10,253 nt of DNA from a bacterium. Lineage in GTDB: Bacteria > Verrucomicrobiota > Kiritimatiellia > UBA8416 > CAMZLY01. Positions within the stretch are counted from its first letter, which is position 1, and each line of letters begins with the position of its first letter. Both the position numbers and the translations under genes were made by a program. The DNA is taken from NCBI GenBank assembly GCA_030632465.1, contig DAOVUR010000048.1, positions 1-10,253 on the forward strand, read 5' to 3'. The notes beneath the pieces are model-generated. The model saw only the letters and a program-made list of their open reading frames with translations, was not told where the DNA came from and did no database searches. Shown in pieces: positions 1 to 5,410 of the stretch.

Positions 1-35
1 AAGCTAAGATATAGTTTTTCATATAGTAGGCGTCC

Positions 36-1397
36 TTAGAATTCAAAATTATCCCAAGGCCCAGCTGTAATAGGATTTGTAGATAATCCTGCAACAGTAC
101 CAAGCACTACATCATATTCTATTGTATTTCCGTGTGCGCTATTGCGCAGAAGAAGGTTATCGGTAACATCAACATCCAGCCCACGATCATTGGACGTAAT
201 ATGATTACTATCAATCCGATTACCAGAGCCAGTTACATGAATGCCAGCGCCATCACCATCACGCCCATTTGAACGACAATTATTTCCTGATATGTTACAT
301 TCTGTAACTGCAATAATACCATCGCCCCGATTATATTCAACCGTACAATCTTTAATTGTTGTAGCTGATGCGTAAATTCCGACTCCATGTAACGACGTAG
401 GAGCTGTATTTGTATGCACTTGATTTCCAACCACGCATTCAATAATTGAAGATCCTGGTCTCGCATATATACCATAACTATCACTGTCGCCGCCCTCATT
501 ATAGGTAACAGTACATTTATCAATAGCAACATTATACTGAGTTTCAATACCACGTTGAACCTTGTTCTGATAAACAGTGCATTCCGAAATCTTAGATCCA
601 TTTCCAACAGCAATAGCAATCGTCGCTTGATTATCATAAACAACACAGTCTGAGACCGTAGTTCCATACGCCACACTAATAGCATACAAGCCTTGATTAT
701 CATACACTACACAATCTGAAATATCCGATCCCAAGCCACCATAAATAACACTTGTTGACACGCTATTACTATACGCCGTACAGTAAGACACTTTAGATCC
801 TGTTCCGGCATAAATACCGTAGCCACCATCATTATTATAGGCAGTACATCCAGACACTATAGAACCTTTATTAGCATAAAGTCCTGACGCATTATTAAAA
901 GATCGACAATCTATTACTCTTGAAGAGAAGCCTGCATATATTCCCCAAGTACTACACTCGGAAACAGCCACCTTCTCGAGTAGTCCTCCTGCTGCTTGCT
1001 TTCCGGTTGTATCATAATAAATACCCGTAGTAGACCCTTTAACTGCCCCGTTCCTGACTGTCAGTCCACTTGCTGATGGTGTGACATAAATTCCGTAAGC
1101 ACCACCGTTACCTAAAATAGCAAACCCATTTAGGTCAATTGTTGTATTTGTGGTATTAACACGAATCCCAGATGTCTTAGTGACATTTATATTTTCACTT
1201 AGATAATATGAGCCAGGCGAAGTAATAATATGCATATAAAGACCATCACCTGCTAATGTAGCAATATCAATACGCGGTTCAACCTGCTGTAACGTCTTCA
1301 TGGTTGCCGACGGTGCATTTGATGGCGTAAGTGAACCTTGACCAAAAACTATTCCTGCTACAAGAATAACAACTAAACTAACAATACTTTTCTTCAT
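36..1397 (-). CDS. Exported right-handed parallel beta-helix repeat protein
   Basis: A 453-residue protein. Residues 1-19 form a Sec signal peptide (Lys-Lys, then a hydrophobic run ending near VFG); no lipobox cysteine is visible, so it is probably secreted, periplasmic or surface-exposed. Residues 30-42 (ATMKTLQQVEPR) and the 'PGSYYLSENI' block at 61-70 match the N-terminal part common in beta-helix proteins of PVC bacteria, followed by 'TIDLNGFAI', the first coil. From about 90 to 430 there are repeated coils of about 21-24 residues with the pattern GS-x-I-x-x-C-T-V-Y-x-N, rich in Asn, Gly and Cys, as in pectate-lyase-like solenoids. The tail 'GPWDNFEF' is the usual end of this family. No catalytic residues can be named, so substrate and activity are unknown; polysaccharide binding or cleavage is only a family-based guess. 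The start is supported by AAAGGAG 8 nt upstream and by a promoter further upstream. It is transcribed away from the Fic gene as a single gene. Confidence 0.9.
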   Translation of the reverse strand: MKKSIVSLVVILVAGIVFGQGSLTPSNAPSATMKTLQQVEPRIDIATLAGDGLYMHIITSPGSYYLSENINVTKTSGIRVNTTNTTIDLNGFAILGNGGAYGIYVTPSASGLTVRNGAVKGSTTGIYYDTTGKQAAGGLLEKVAVSECSTWGIYAGFSSRVIDCRSFNNASGLYANKGSIVSGCTAYNNDGGYGIYAGTGSKVSYCTAYSNSVSTSVIYGGLGSDISDCVVYDNQGLYAISVAYGTTVSDCVVYDNQATIAIAVGNGSKISECTVYQNKVQRGIETQYNVAIDKCTVTYNEGGDSDSYGIYARPGSSIIECVVGNQVHTNTAPTSLHGVGIYASATTIKDCTVEYNRGDGIIAVTECNISGNNCRSNGRDGDGAGIHVTGSGNRIDSNHITSNDRGLDVDVTDNLLLRNSAHGNTIEYDVVLGTVAGLSTNPITAGPWDNFEF

Positions 1398-1438
1398 GCT
1401 TTAAACTCTCCTTTAATTAAAATGACCTGTTGCGATGA

Positions 1439-1467
1439 ATTAAAACATATTCACAAACAATAGTCAA
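1439..1467 (-). promoter_or_regulatory. Sigma-70-like promoter of the beta-helix gene
   Basis: On the minus strand a -35 box TTGACT (1467-1462) is followed by a 17-nt spacer and a -10 box TTTAAT (1444-1439), about 40 nt before the start codon. Spacing is ideal and each box differs from consensus at one position. This is prediction from sequence only. Confidence 0.6.
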
Positions 1468-1514
1468 CTGTGATCGCTGTATTGCTAAAAACACTTCTCC
1501 AAAACTCACTTTTA

Positions 1515-1544
1515 CGGCGCATCCCACAACTGCGGGATACGCCG
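1515..1544. repeat. GC-rich hairpin
   Basis: Arms CGGCGCATCCC (1515-1525) and GGGATACGCCG (1534-1544) pair over 11 positions with one mismatch or wobble, around an 8-nt loop. There is no T-run on either side, so it is not a standard terminator. It could be an mRNA structure or a palindromic repeat unit. For Fic transcripts running leftward it lies about 200 nt past the stop codon. Confidence 0.5.
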
Positions 1545-1609
1545 CGACATGCCGGGAGAGCCAAGCAAGCACCGCGACGCAAAAGGAAACTGTTTTTTAA
1601 AGATAAACC

Positions 1610-1659
1610 CTGAAAGGGTGACACAAAAAGAAACACACCAATTTGTGTCGCTCCTTCAG
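1610..1659. repeat. REP-like imperfect palindrome
   Basis: CTGAAAGGGTGACACAAA (1610-1627) pairs with TTTGTGTCGCTCCTTCAG (1642-1659); 15 of 18 positions are Watson-Crick pairs and at least one of the rest can wobble. The loop is 14 nt. The 'CCCTGAAAGGG...CTCCTTCAGAGC' style resembles palindromic repeats scattered in many environmental genomes, sometimes linked to IS200/RAYT-type transposases. That link is from general knowledge, and no transposase is in the window. Confidence 0.45.
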
Positions 1660-1746
1660 AGCTGGGTTCCGGAAAGTATTCTTGTAGGCAGGATCTACAG
1701 AGTTCAAGAAGGGCTCCTAAATGGCACCTTTTTCTTTTTATATATC

Positions 1747-1775
1747 CTAGCTCCTAGTAGCTTGTAGCTTCCTAG
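1747..1775. repeat. CTAG-rich low-complexity tract at the end of the Fic gene
   Basis: Three CTAG tetranucleotides (1747-1750, 1754-1757, 1772-1775) are spaced by AGCT/TAGC-like steps, so the last codons of the Fic gene (ARKLQATRS) and its TAG stop are built from a degenerate repeat. The original C-terminus may have been replaced by repeat-derived sequence. Confidence 0.4.
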
Positions 1776-2724
1776 CATTATCAACCAACTCGATAGTATT
1801 ACTCCACTCCGCCATGAGAAGATTTTCAAACTGCTTGATACTAACATGAGCAGGAACAAGGCATGACTTACGCTTTATTATACCAGCTGCATTTTGATAA
1901 GCCCAAAGCAAATCAATATAATCACTACGACGCTCACTAGGAATAACTATCGGCGGATACCCAGCCTTTATTACAGGTAAATTGGCAATCAGCCTAGCTA
2001 CACGGCCATTACCATCAAAAAATGGATGAATGCGCACAAAACCCATGTGAGCCTGAACATAACAGGAAACTGCCTTTTTCCGACTGACAATCTTATCAGA
2101 TATCATATTAAAATCTTCAAGCCACCGCTTCATCAAATCCTCAACATCAGCAGGTGCTGCATATTCCATATAAACACTCTTATTATTTATCACGCCAGTT
2201 GTACCATTAAATACTCGTTTCCAGTCACCCACGGGATTTAAAGAATCTACTGCCACCTGTTGCATAACGGCACTATGCAAATCAAACAAGTCTTCCTTTA
2301 CTACAGCTGGCTTATCAAGCATATCATAAATCAATTCAATTGCACGTGCATGACCATATACTTCCTGATGATCGCGAAGCGGCTTCCCGCTAATAGTCAG
2401 CCCTAACTCCAAAACCTTAACCGTTTCACCTAATGTTAGAGTATTTCCCTCTATAGACGTAGAGTCATGAGTCCATTCAGCAGATACCTGTTTTAATAAT
2501 CTCTCCTGGATATCAGAAGAGAATCCCGTAAAAAACAACTGACCATTGCCACGCTTACATTTTCTCACCTTAACAAAAGAAAAAACAGCATTATGGGTAA
2601 TACCCAGACTATATTTCCGATTTAGTAACGTTGCAATCTCCCGATAACTCTTGCCGCTATCGAACATAATAAATAACTCATCCGCATACGGCTGCAACTT
2701 TGACTGATGTGGTTTTCCTGGCAT
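1747..2724 (-). CDS. Fic family protein with N-terminal HTH and inhibitory helix
   Basis: A 325-residue protein. The signature HPFFDGNGRVAR (233-244) gives the full Fic motif HxFx(D/E)GNGRxxR with catalytic His233, the Mg-binding acid Asp237 and phosphate-binding Arg244. Fic proteins transfer AMP or other phosphate-containing groups from a nucleotide to hydroxyls of target proteins. STSIEGN at 88-94 fits the inhibitory motif (S/T)xxxE(G/N), with Glu92 expected to block ATP binding, placing it among Fic enzymes with their own N-terminal inhibitory helix (class II). Residues 178-194 (VINNKSVYMEY) form the target-binding flap. Residues about 10-55 look like a helix-turn-helix ('SYREIATLLNRKYSL' then 'THNAVFSFVK'), so the protein may bind DNA. 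It should be cytoplasmic. The start ATG is preceded by a modest GGA-containing ribosome site. Adjacent operator-like repeats suggest self-regulation (inference). The target is unknown; it may be a stress or toxin-like regulator. The last residues come from a CTAG-rich tract. Confidence 0.9.
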   Translation of the reverse strand: MPGKPHQSKLQPYADELFIMFDSGKSYREIATLLNRKYSLGITHNAVFSFVKVRKCKRGNGQLFFTGFSSDIQERLLKQVSAEWTHDSTSIEGNTLTLGETVKVLELGLTISGKPLRDHQEVYGHARAIELIYDMLDKPAVVKEDLFDLHSAVMQQVAVDSLNPVGDWKRVFNGTTGVINNKSVYMEYAAPADVEDLMKRWLEDFNMISDKIVSRKKAVSCYVQAHMGFVRIHPFFDGNGRVARLIANLPVIKAGYPPIVIPSERRSDYIDLLWAYQNAAGIIKRKSCLVPAHVSIKQFENLLMAEWSNTIELVDNARKLQATRS

Positions 2725-2755
2725 AATCTATTCCGTTTCTCTTAGATAAACCCAA

Positions 2756-2808
2756 TGTAACGACAATTTTCATATAAATGCAAGAAGAAAGTCGTTACAG
2801 TCGTTACA
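2756..2808 (-). promoter_or_regulatory. Operator-like cluster of three TGTAACGAC copies upstream of fic
   Basis: GTCGTTACA occurs twice in perfect tandem (2791-2799 and 2800-2808), and its exact inverse TGTAACGAC lies at 2756-2764. The inverted pair encloses 26 nt of AT-rich DNA that includes a -10-like TTATAT/TATATG on the minus strand. The cluster is 32-84 bp before the Fic start codon. A repressor binding here would cover the probable promoter; the Fic protein's own helix-turn-helix is the obvious candidate binder (inference). Confidence 0.55.
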
Positions 2809-2830
2809 GATAATGATATGAAAGATGCTA

Positions 2831-2875
2831 AAAAGAGGTTACTTCAGTCAATGAATTTTAGAATCCTCTTCTTTT
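2831..2875. repeat. Dispersed repeat copy 1, foldable
   Basis: GTCAATGAATTTTAGAATC and the following 10 bases (2847-2875) recur at 5151-5179 with a single mismatch, in the same orientation. The copy is flanked by AAAAAGAGG (2831-2839) and CCTCTTCTTTTT (2865-2876), which can pair into a stem around the conserved core. On the minus strand the stem lies just past the sulfotransferase stop and ends in CCTCTTTTT, so it could serve as a weak terminator. Confidence 0.6.
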
Positions 2876-2903
2876 TCGAATGCTCCGCAACGTACATCAG
2901 ACT

Positions 2904-3710
2904 TTAAATGATGCGAAATCGCAAGCATTGCTTGTAGATGCAGTTCCGCTTAAACTTTGCCCACACCGATTCTCGGGAGTGCGTATCGGCGGCTATAGTC
3001 TGCCACTGCGTGACGTCATGCTCCAAACTATCACCGTAGCGTTCAATCTGACGAGGAAAAACATGTTTCACCACATGATCGTAGACAAGTGAGTCCGCTT
3101 TGTTCGCATCAGCAATCATAGACTCCAGCTCAGCATCACCGTCAATGGAAAATGCAGGTCTACGAGTCGCCTTATTTTGGCGCCCGTACCCTGGCTGTAA
3201 GCACCCCTTACCGAGCCAGTCGTCCAACATCACGAGGGATTGGTCAAATGATTCAACCAGTCCAACAAAGTCTATCTGCTCCTCAATTATCTGGATGGCA
3301 CGTTCAGCGTCCTCGGTTCCGCTTAGCCAGCGGCATTGGACATTTCGCCAGAGCGGCGTCTCACAGAAGCGTATGAGATCATCCCGCGTGCTAGGCCGCT
3401 GATTGCCACGCTCAATATGGTTAAAGTGTGACATGAATCGACGCACAGGTTCTCTCATAAATGTGAAATACCGGATATTTTGAACATCACGTTCCAATCC
3501 CGTAAAAGGAAGGACACGATGGCCACAGATACCGGCTAGACGGGGATAGACCAAACGGGCAGCCTTGAGTTCCGCCGGGATGATATGGTCGCGCTGATCT
3601 CGGTCACGCTTGCGCACCTTGATATCTAGATGCTGACCGCCAAAAGATCTACGAAGAGTTCCCCGCAAATTCACGCCAGCCGTTTTTGGGATATGGACAA
3701 AAGCATACAT
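2904..3710 (-). CDS. Sulfotransferase family 2-like protein
   Basis: A 268-residue protein, within the usual size for the family. HIPKTAG (6-12) at the very N-terminus is the 5'-phosphosulfate-binding loop for the donor PAPS, with Lys9 as the key residue. MREPVRRFMSHF (85-96) is the 3'-phosphate-binding segment, with Arg86 and Ser94. 'GICGHRVLPF' (60-69) matches the conserved G-H block between them. The expected reaction is transfer of sulfate from PAPS to a hydroxyl of a carbohydrate or other acceptor; the acceptor cannot be read from sequence. The residues after the loop are Val-Asn where the family normally has Thr-Ser/Thr, a possible weakening of phosphate binding. There is no signal peptide, so it should be cytoplasmic. 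The start is fixed by the N-terminal motif; GAGAGGAA lies about 13 nt upstream. The gene is clearly GC-richer than its neighbours (two sampled lines near 60% against about 35-45% for Fic and PIN), suggesting separate acquisition. Confidence 0.85.
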   Translation of the reverse strand: MYAFVHIPKTAGVNLRGTLRRSFGGQHLDIKVRKRDRDQRDHIIPAELKAARLVYPRLAGICGHRVLPFTGLERDVQNIRYFTFMREPVRRFMSHFNHIERGNQRPSTRDDLIRFCETPLWRNVQCRWLSGTEDAERAIQIIEEQIDFVGLVESFDQSLVMLDDWLGKGCLQPGYGRQNKATRRPAFSIDGDAELESMIADANKADSLVYDHVVKHVFPRQIERYGDSLEHDVTQWQTIAADTHSRESVWAKFKRNCIYKQCLRFRII

Positions 3711-3804
3711 AATTTTAAATTAATTCCTCTCTCGAACAAGGGGTCAGGCAGATGGATTGTATCTTAGTTTTTAGTTATAAGATTGTTTCTCATGGTGCAA
3801 CAGT
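3711..3804. other. Short intergenic spacer with a GGGGTCAGGCA element
   Basis: The spacer between the small antitoxin-like gene and the sulfotransferase contains GGGGTCAGGCA at 3740-3750. Similar GGGGTCAGG strings are seen near REP-associated (RAYT) tyrosine transposases in many bacteria (general knowledge). There is only one copy here and no transposase, so this is a weak lead. No clear terminator or promoter is visible. Confidence 0.25.
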
Positions 3805-3957
3805 TTAGTTTCTCGAGGTCTTCAATGCACGTAAACGCTTAGTCCTGACAGTCCAAAACTCTAACTCCTCTTGTTCTGATTTCCCTGATAACAATTTCAA
3901 CACGTAATCTGAGCCACTACGTTTTAAAGTGACGCATTGTGATTCTTTAGTTTTCAT
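3805..3957 (-). CDS. Small 50-aa protein, probable antitoxin partner of the PIN gene
   Basis: A 50-residue frame starting MKTKESQCVTLKRSG and containing 'GKSEQEELEFW' (25-35), then a very basic tail (RTKRLRALK). Its ATG lies inside the end of the PIN gene: the frames overlap by 11 bp (3947-3957), a sign of translational coupling. A strong GGAGG (3971-3967) sits 9 nt before the start, better than that of the PIN gene itself. Small proteins with an 'MKT..CV..KR.G' opening and an 'EE..FW' segment are often found directly after PIN genes of this type (recollection of the family, not searched). The role as antitoxin is inferred from position, overlap, size and charge. It has no recognisable DNA-binding fold. 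It is too short for most gene finders and easily missed. Confidence 0.7.
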   Translation of the reverse strand: MKTKESQCVTLKRSGSDYVLKLLSGKSEQEELEFWTVRTKRLRALKTSRN

Positions 3958-4399
3958 AATTTATAACCTCCAGTGGGGAATATATTCCAATTTTCTTGTA
4001 ACCATTAAGTATGTTCACTGCATTATACTTCGGGATTTTATCATAGTGGACAATATGTTTAAAATTCCAGCTTACAATAAGATCACATTCTGAAACAGTA
4101 GCAATCGCGACATGCAATGCATCGTCAAGTGACTTTGCTGTAACTATTCCCGTGTCTATATATTGTGATCGTAAGTCTAAAATATCTTTATTGACCTCCG
4201 ACACCTCTGCGCGCTTAGCATATTTGGCAAATAATAGTTTGACGTCTTCTGGAGCAGGTTCGATTTCTGCTTCTACAACTGCAGAAGTTACTAAATTGAA
4301 TTTTCCATTATCAACTTCGACAAAGAATTCATTGCTTGCTACGGAAAATTCTAAATCGAAGACTCCACCAAAAATAGATGTATCTGCATATATTCTCAT
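3947..4399 (-). CDS. PIN-domain (VapC-like) probable ribonuclease toxin
   Basis: A 150-residue protein, the size of a single PIN domain. The acidic catalytic positions are visible: Asp6 in MRIYADTSIFGG, a Glu in SAVVEAEIE (39-47, probably Glu45), Asp93 in SLDDALHVA (90-98), and Asn112 in the ending 'DLIVSWNFKHIV' (106-117). PIN domains are Mg-dependent nucleases, and most small bacterial ones cleave RNA as toxins. The frame stays open upstream to 4462, but the family starts at MRIYADTS, and an AGGA lies about 11 nt before this ATG, so 4399 is chosen. The 3' end overlaps the small downstream gene. In classical vapBC loci the antitoxin comes first; here the toxin is first and the small gene second. 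The target RNA is unknown, and the toxin role is an inference from family and context. Confidence 0.82.
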   Translation of the reverse strand: MRIYADTSIFGGVFDLEFSVASNEFFVEVDNGKFNLVTSAVVEAEIEPAPEDVKLLFAKYAKRAEVSEVNKDILDLRSQYIDTGIVTAKSLDDALHVAIATVSECDLIVSWNFKHIVHYDKIPKYNAVNILNGYKKIGIYSPLEVINYEN

Positions 4400-4466
4400 A
4401 TTATCACTATTCCTATATATTGGTATCTGTTGAATTGTTACGTAGTAAAACTCCCCATACATAACC

Positions 4467-4541
4467 TATCACTTACCCACTACACTTTCACCAGATAACT
4501 GTAGCGCAATAGCCCTGCAATAAGCCACTCTTTTTTCCTGA
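4467..4541. repeat. Direct repeat A, copy 1 (3' end of the second membrane gene)
   Basis: About 75 bp covering the last 24 codons and the stop of the 4469-4786 gene. A diverged copy in the same orientation lies at 5224-5299, about 80-85% identical by eye, with the outermost 15 bp (TATCACTTACCCACT) and 23 bp (ending TTTTTTCCTGA) nearly or fully identical. Confidence 0.75.
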
Positions 4542-4786
4542 CACCCCCTTTTTTTAATATTAAAAATATAGATGATCATTCCTATTCCCGTAATGCCACT
4601 TAAGAAATGAATCACAAGGTACTTAATAGAATCATCAAAATATAATCCGCCTATTACTGATGGTTCACTTTCTTCCGACATAATGACTAGCAGTTTGTTG
4701 ATATATGCAAAACCAATAATTCCTGTCCATAAGGAAATAAGGCATAAAAAAACACCAAAAATTAAAATGCAATTAGATACTCTCAT
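4469..4786 (-). CDS. Small membrane protein, two transmembrane helices (second gene of pair)
   Basis: A 105-residue protein with hydrophobic helices at about 5-28 and 55-76, a short acidic loop between them (SEESEPS, 37-43), and a basic tail after the second helix (KKRGCQEKR). By the positive-inside rule the tail is probably cytoplasmic. No family is recognised. The start overlaps the end of the preceding gene by 14 bp, with AAGGA just before the ATG, so the two are very probably translated from one mRNA. The last 24 codons lie inside direct repeat A. The PIN gene starts 69 bp further on, possibly in the same transcript. It could be an accessory membrane component or an orphan; nothing shows a biochemical role. 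Confidence 0.7.
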   Translation of the reverse strand: MRVSNCILIFGVFLCLISLWTGIIGFAYINKLLVIMSEESEPSVIGGLYFDDSIKYLVIHFLSGITGIGMIIYIFNIKKRGCQEKRVAYCRAIALQLSGESVVGK

Positions 4787-5090
4787 TATCCTTATTTCCT
4801 ATTTCAAGGGTTGACCCTAATCTTTCCCCATCAGCTATTGTTTTTTGGTGGCCCAGACGACCGAAGTCGCGCCAAAACAACATCACCCATAAATACAGAA
4901 GGCAACCAACGAAGAGCGCAAGCGTAACATAAACTAGGCGAAGACAACCAACGCAGAAGCTATATCCGCCAAAGAAAAACGATCCTGCAAATAAAAGTGT
5001 TGCAAGCACCAGGATGACGGCAGAACAAAGAAGCCATCGAAAAGCTCGGATGAGTTTACTATCAATATTATTTTCCTTGCACTGTAACAT
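4773..5090 (-). CDS. Small membrane protein, two transmembrane helices (first gene of pair)
   Basis: A 105-residue protein with strong hydrophobic helices at about 18-40 and 52-74, joined by a short turn containing a Cys-x-x-Cys pair (FCVGC, 45-49), and a hydrophilic C-terminal third (75-105). No known family is recognised. It has the same length and two-helix plan as the following gene but no evident sequence similarity to it. The two overlap by 14 bp. The ribosome site is weak (AACGAG shortly before the ATG), so an alternative internal start cannot be excluded. The Cys pair could bind metal or form a disulfide, but it is too little to assign a function. Confidence 0.65.
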   Translation of the reverse strand: MLQCKENNIDSKLIRAFRWLLCSAVILVLATLLFAGSFFFGGYSFCVGCLRLVYVTLALFVGCLLYLWVMLFWRDFGRLGHQKTIADGERLGSTLEIGNKDNESI

Positions 5091-5140
5091 AACTCGTTAT
5101 GACCTCGCTATTATGGTGCCGTGAACAGCTGCTGATCATC

Positions 5141-5181
5141 CAAAGAAGGTGTCAATGAATTTTAGAATCTTCTTCTTTTGC
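5141..5181. repeat. Dispersed repeat copy 2, foldable
   Basis: 5151-5179 matches 2847-2875 at 28 of 29 positions. As in copy 1 the core is bracketed by complementary arms, here CAAAGAAGG (5141-5149) and CTTCTTCTTTTG (5169-5180). The arms differ from those of copy 1 but remain pairable. On a larger scale GAAGGTG (5145-5151) can also pair with CACCTTC (5192-5198). Confidence 0.6.
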
Positions 5182-5223
5182 TTTAGATCTTCACCTTCAG
5201 CACTATCATAAAAACGCATTATT

Positions 5224-5299
5224 TATCACTTACCCACTCTACCTTTACCGAAATAATTGTAGCGTAATAATCCTTCAATAAGCCACTCTTTTTTCCTGA
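5224..5299 (-). pseudogene. Decayed 3' fragment of a second copy of the membrane gene (direct repeat A, copy 2)
   Basis: Read on the minus strand, the sequence encodes QEKRVAY exactly as in the end of the 4469-4786 gene, then a TGA where the intact gene has TGC (Cys90), followed by more substitutions, one indel and further stops. No open frame for the rest of the gene is found upstream. This is best explained as the tail of a lost paralogue left by duplication followed by deletion. It now forms part of the leader region of the propeller gene. Confidence 0.65.
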
Positions 5300-5410
5300 T
5301 TACGACGATATATCTTACGATTTAATTATATGTGCAATATTAGCTATAACTGCTATGATCAAATTTTTATTAGAGTTTACAATTACAGAACTGAAAAAGG
5401 CATCATCTTT

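Larger units (their letters stand above)
1398..1746. other. Gene-free intergenic region with two hairpins
   Basis: This 349-bp stretch lies between the start of the beta-helix gene and the end of the Fic gene, both on the minus strand. It holds the promoter at 1439-1467, a GC-rich hairpin at 1515-1544 and a long imperfect hairpin at 1610-1659. Short open frames exist on both strands (for example a 72-codon plus frame from 1549), but they run through the hairpins, lack a convincing ribosome binding site and give low-complexity proteins, so no gene is called. Confidence 0.6.
5091..5410. other. Divergent intergenic region holding two repeat copies
   Basis: These 320 bp separate the leftward membrane pair from the rightward beta-propeller gene. 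They contain dispersed repeat copy 2 (5141-5181) and direct repeat A copy 2 (5224-5299). The last 110 bp are AT-rich and must carry the propeller promoter; the best match is TTACGA (5315-5320), 17 nt, TATTAG (5338-5343), which is weak. An in-frame ATG at 5330 gives a 27-residue extension without signal-peptide character and is treated as leader DNA. Confidence 0.6.

Noticed and set aside
388..396. TGTAACGAC inside the beta-helix gene as another Fic operator
   Set aside because: A single copy within coding sequence, without the clustered arrangement; probably chance.
1700..1740. Plus-strand terminator (AAGGGCTCC...GGCACCTTTTTC)
   Set aside because: The stem has mismatches in its middle, and no plus-strand gene lies upstream to need it.
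1549..1767. 72-codon plus-strand frame between the beta-helix and Fic genes
   Set aside because: It runs over the REP-like palindrome and into the Fic gene end; the protein has no recognisable features.
3958..4462. Longer PIN reading frame starting at 4462
   Set aside because: The 21 extra N-terminal residues precede the universal PIN start MRIYADTS and lack PIN character; the internal ATG at 4399 has its own ribosome site.
5150..5155. TTGACA on the minus strand as -35 box of the membrane pair
   Set aside because: No -10 box at 15-19 nt downstream; the string is part of the dispersed repeat.
2841..5181. Integron cassette array with attC sites
   Set aside because: Repeats with hairpins are present, but no clear RYYYAAC/GTTRRRY pair, no integrase, and no such repeat between the sulfotransferase and the PIN module.
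5330..5410. 27-residue N-terminal extension of the propeller protein
   Set aside because: It would bury the signal peptide, is AT-rich leader DNA, and has no good ribosome site.
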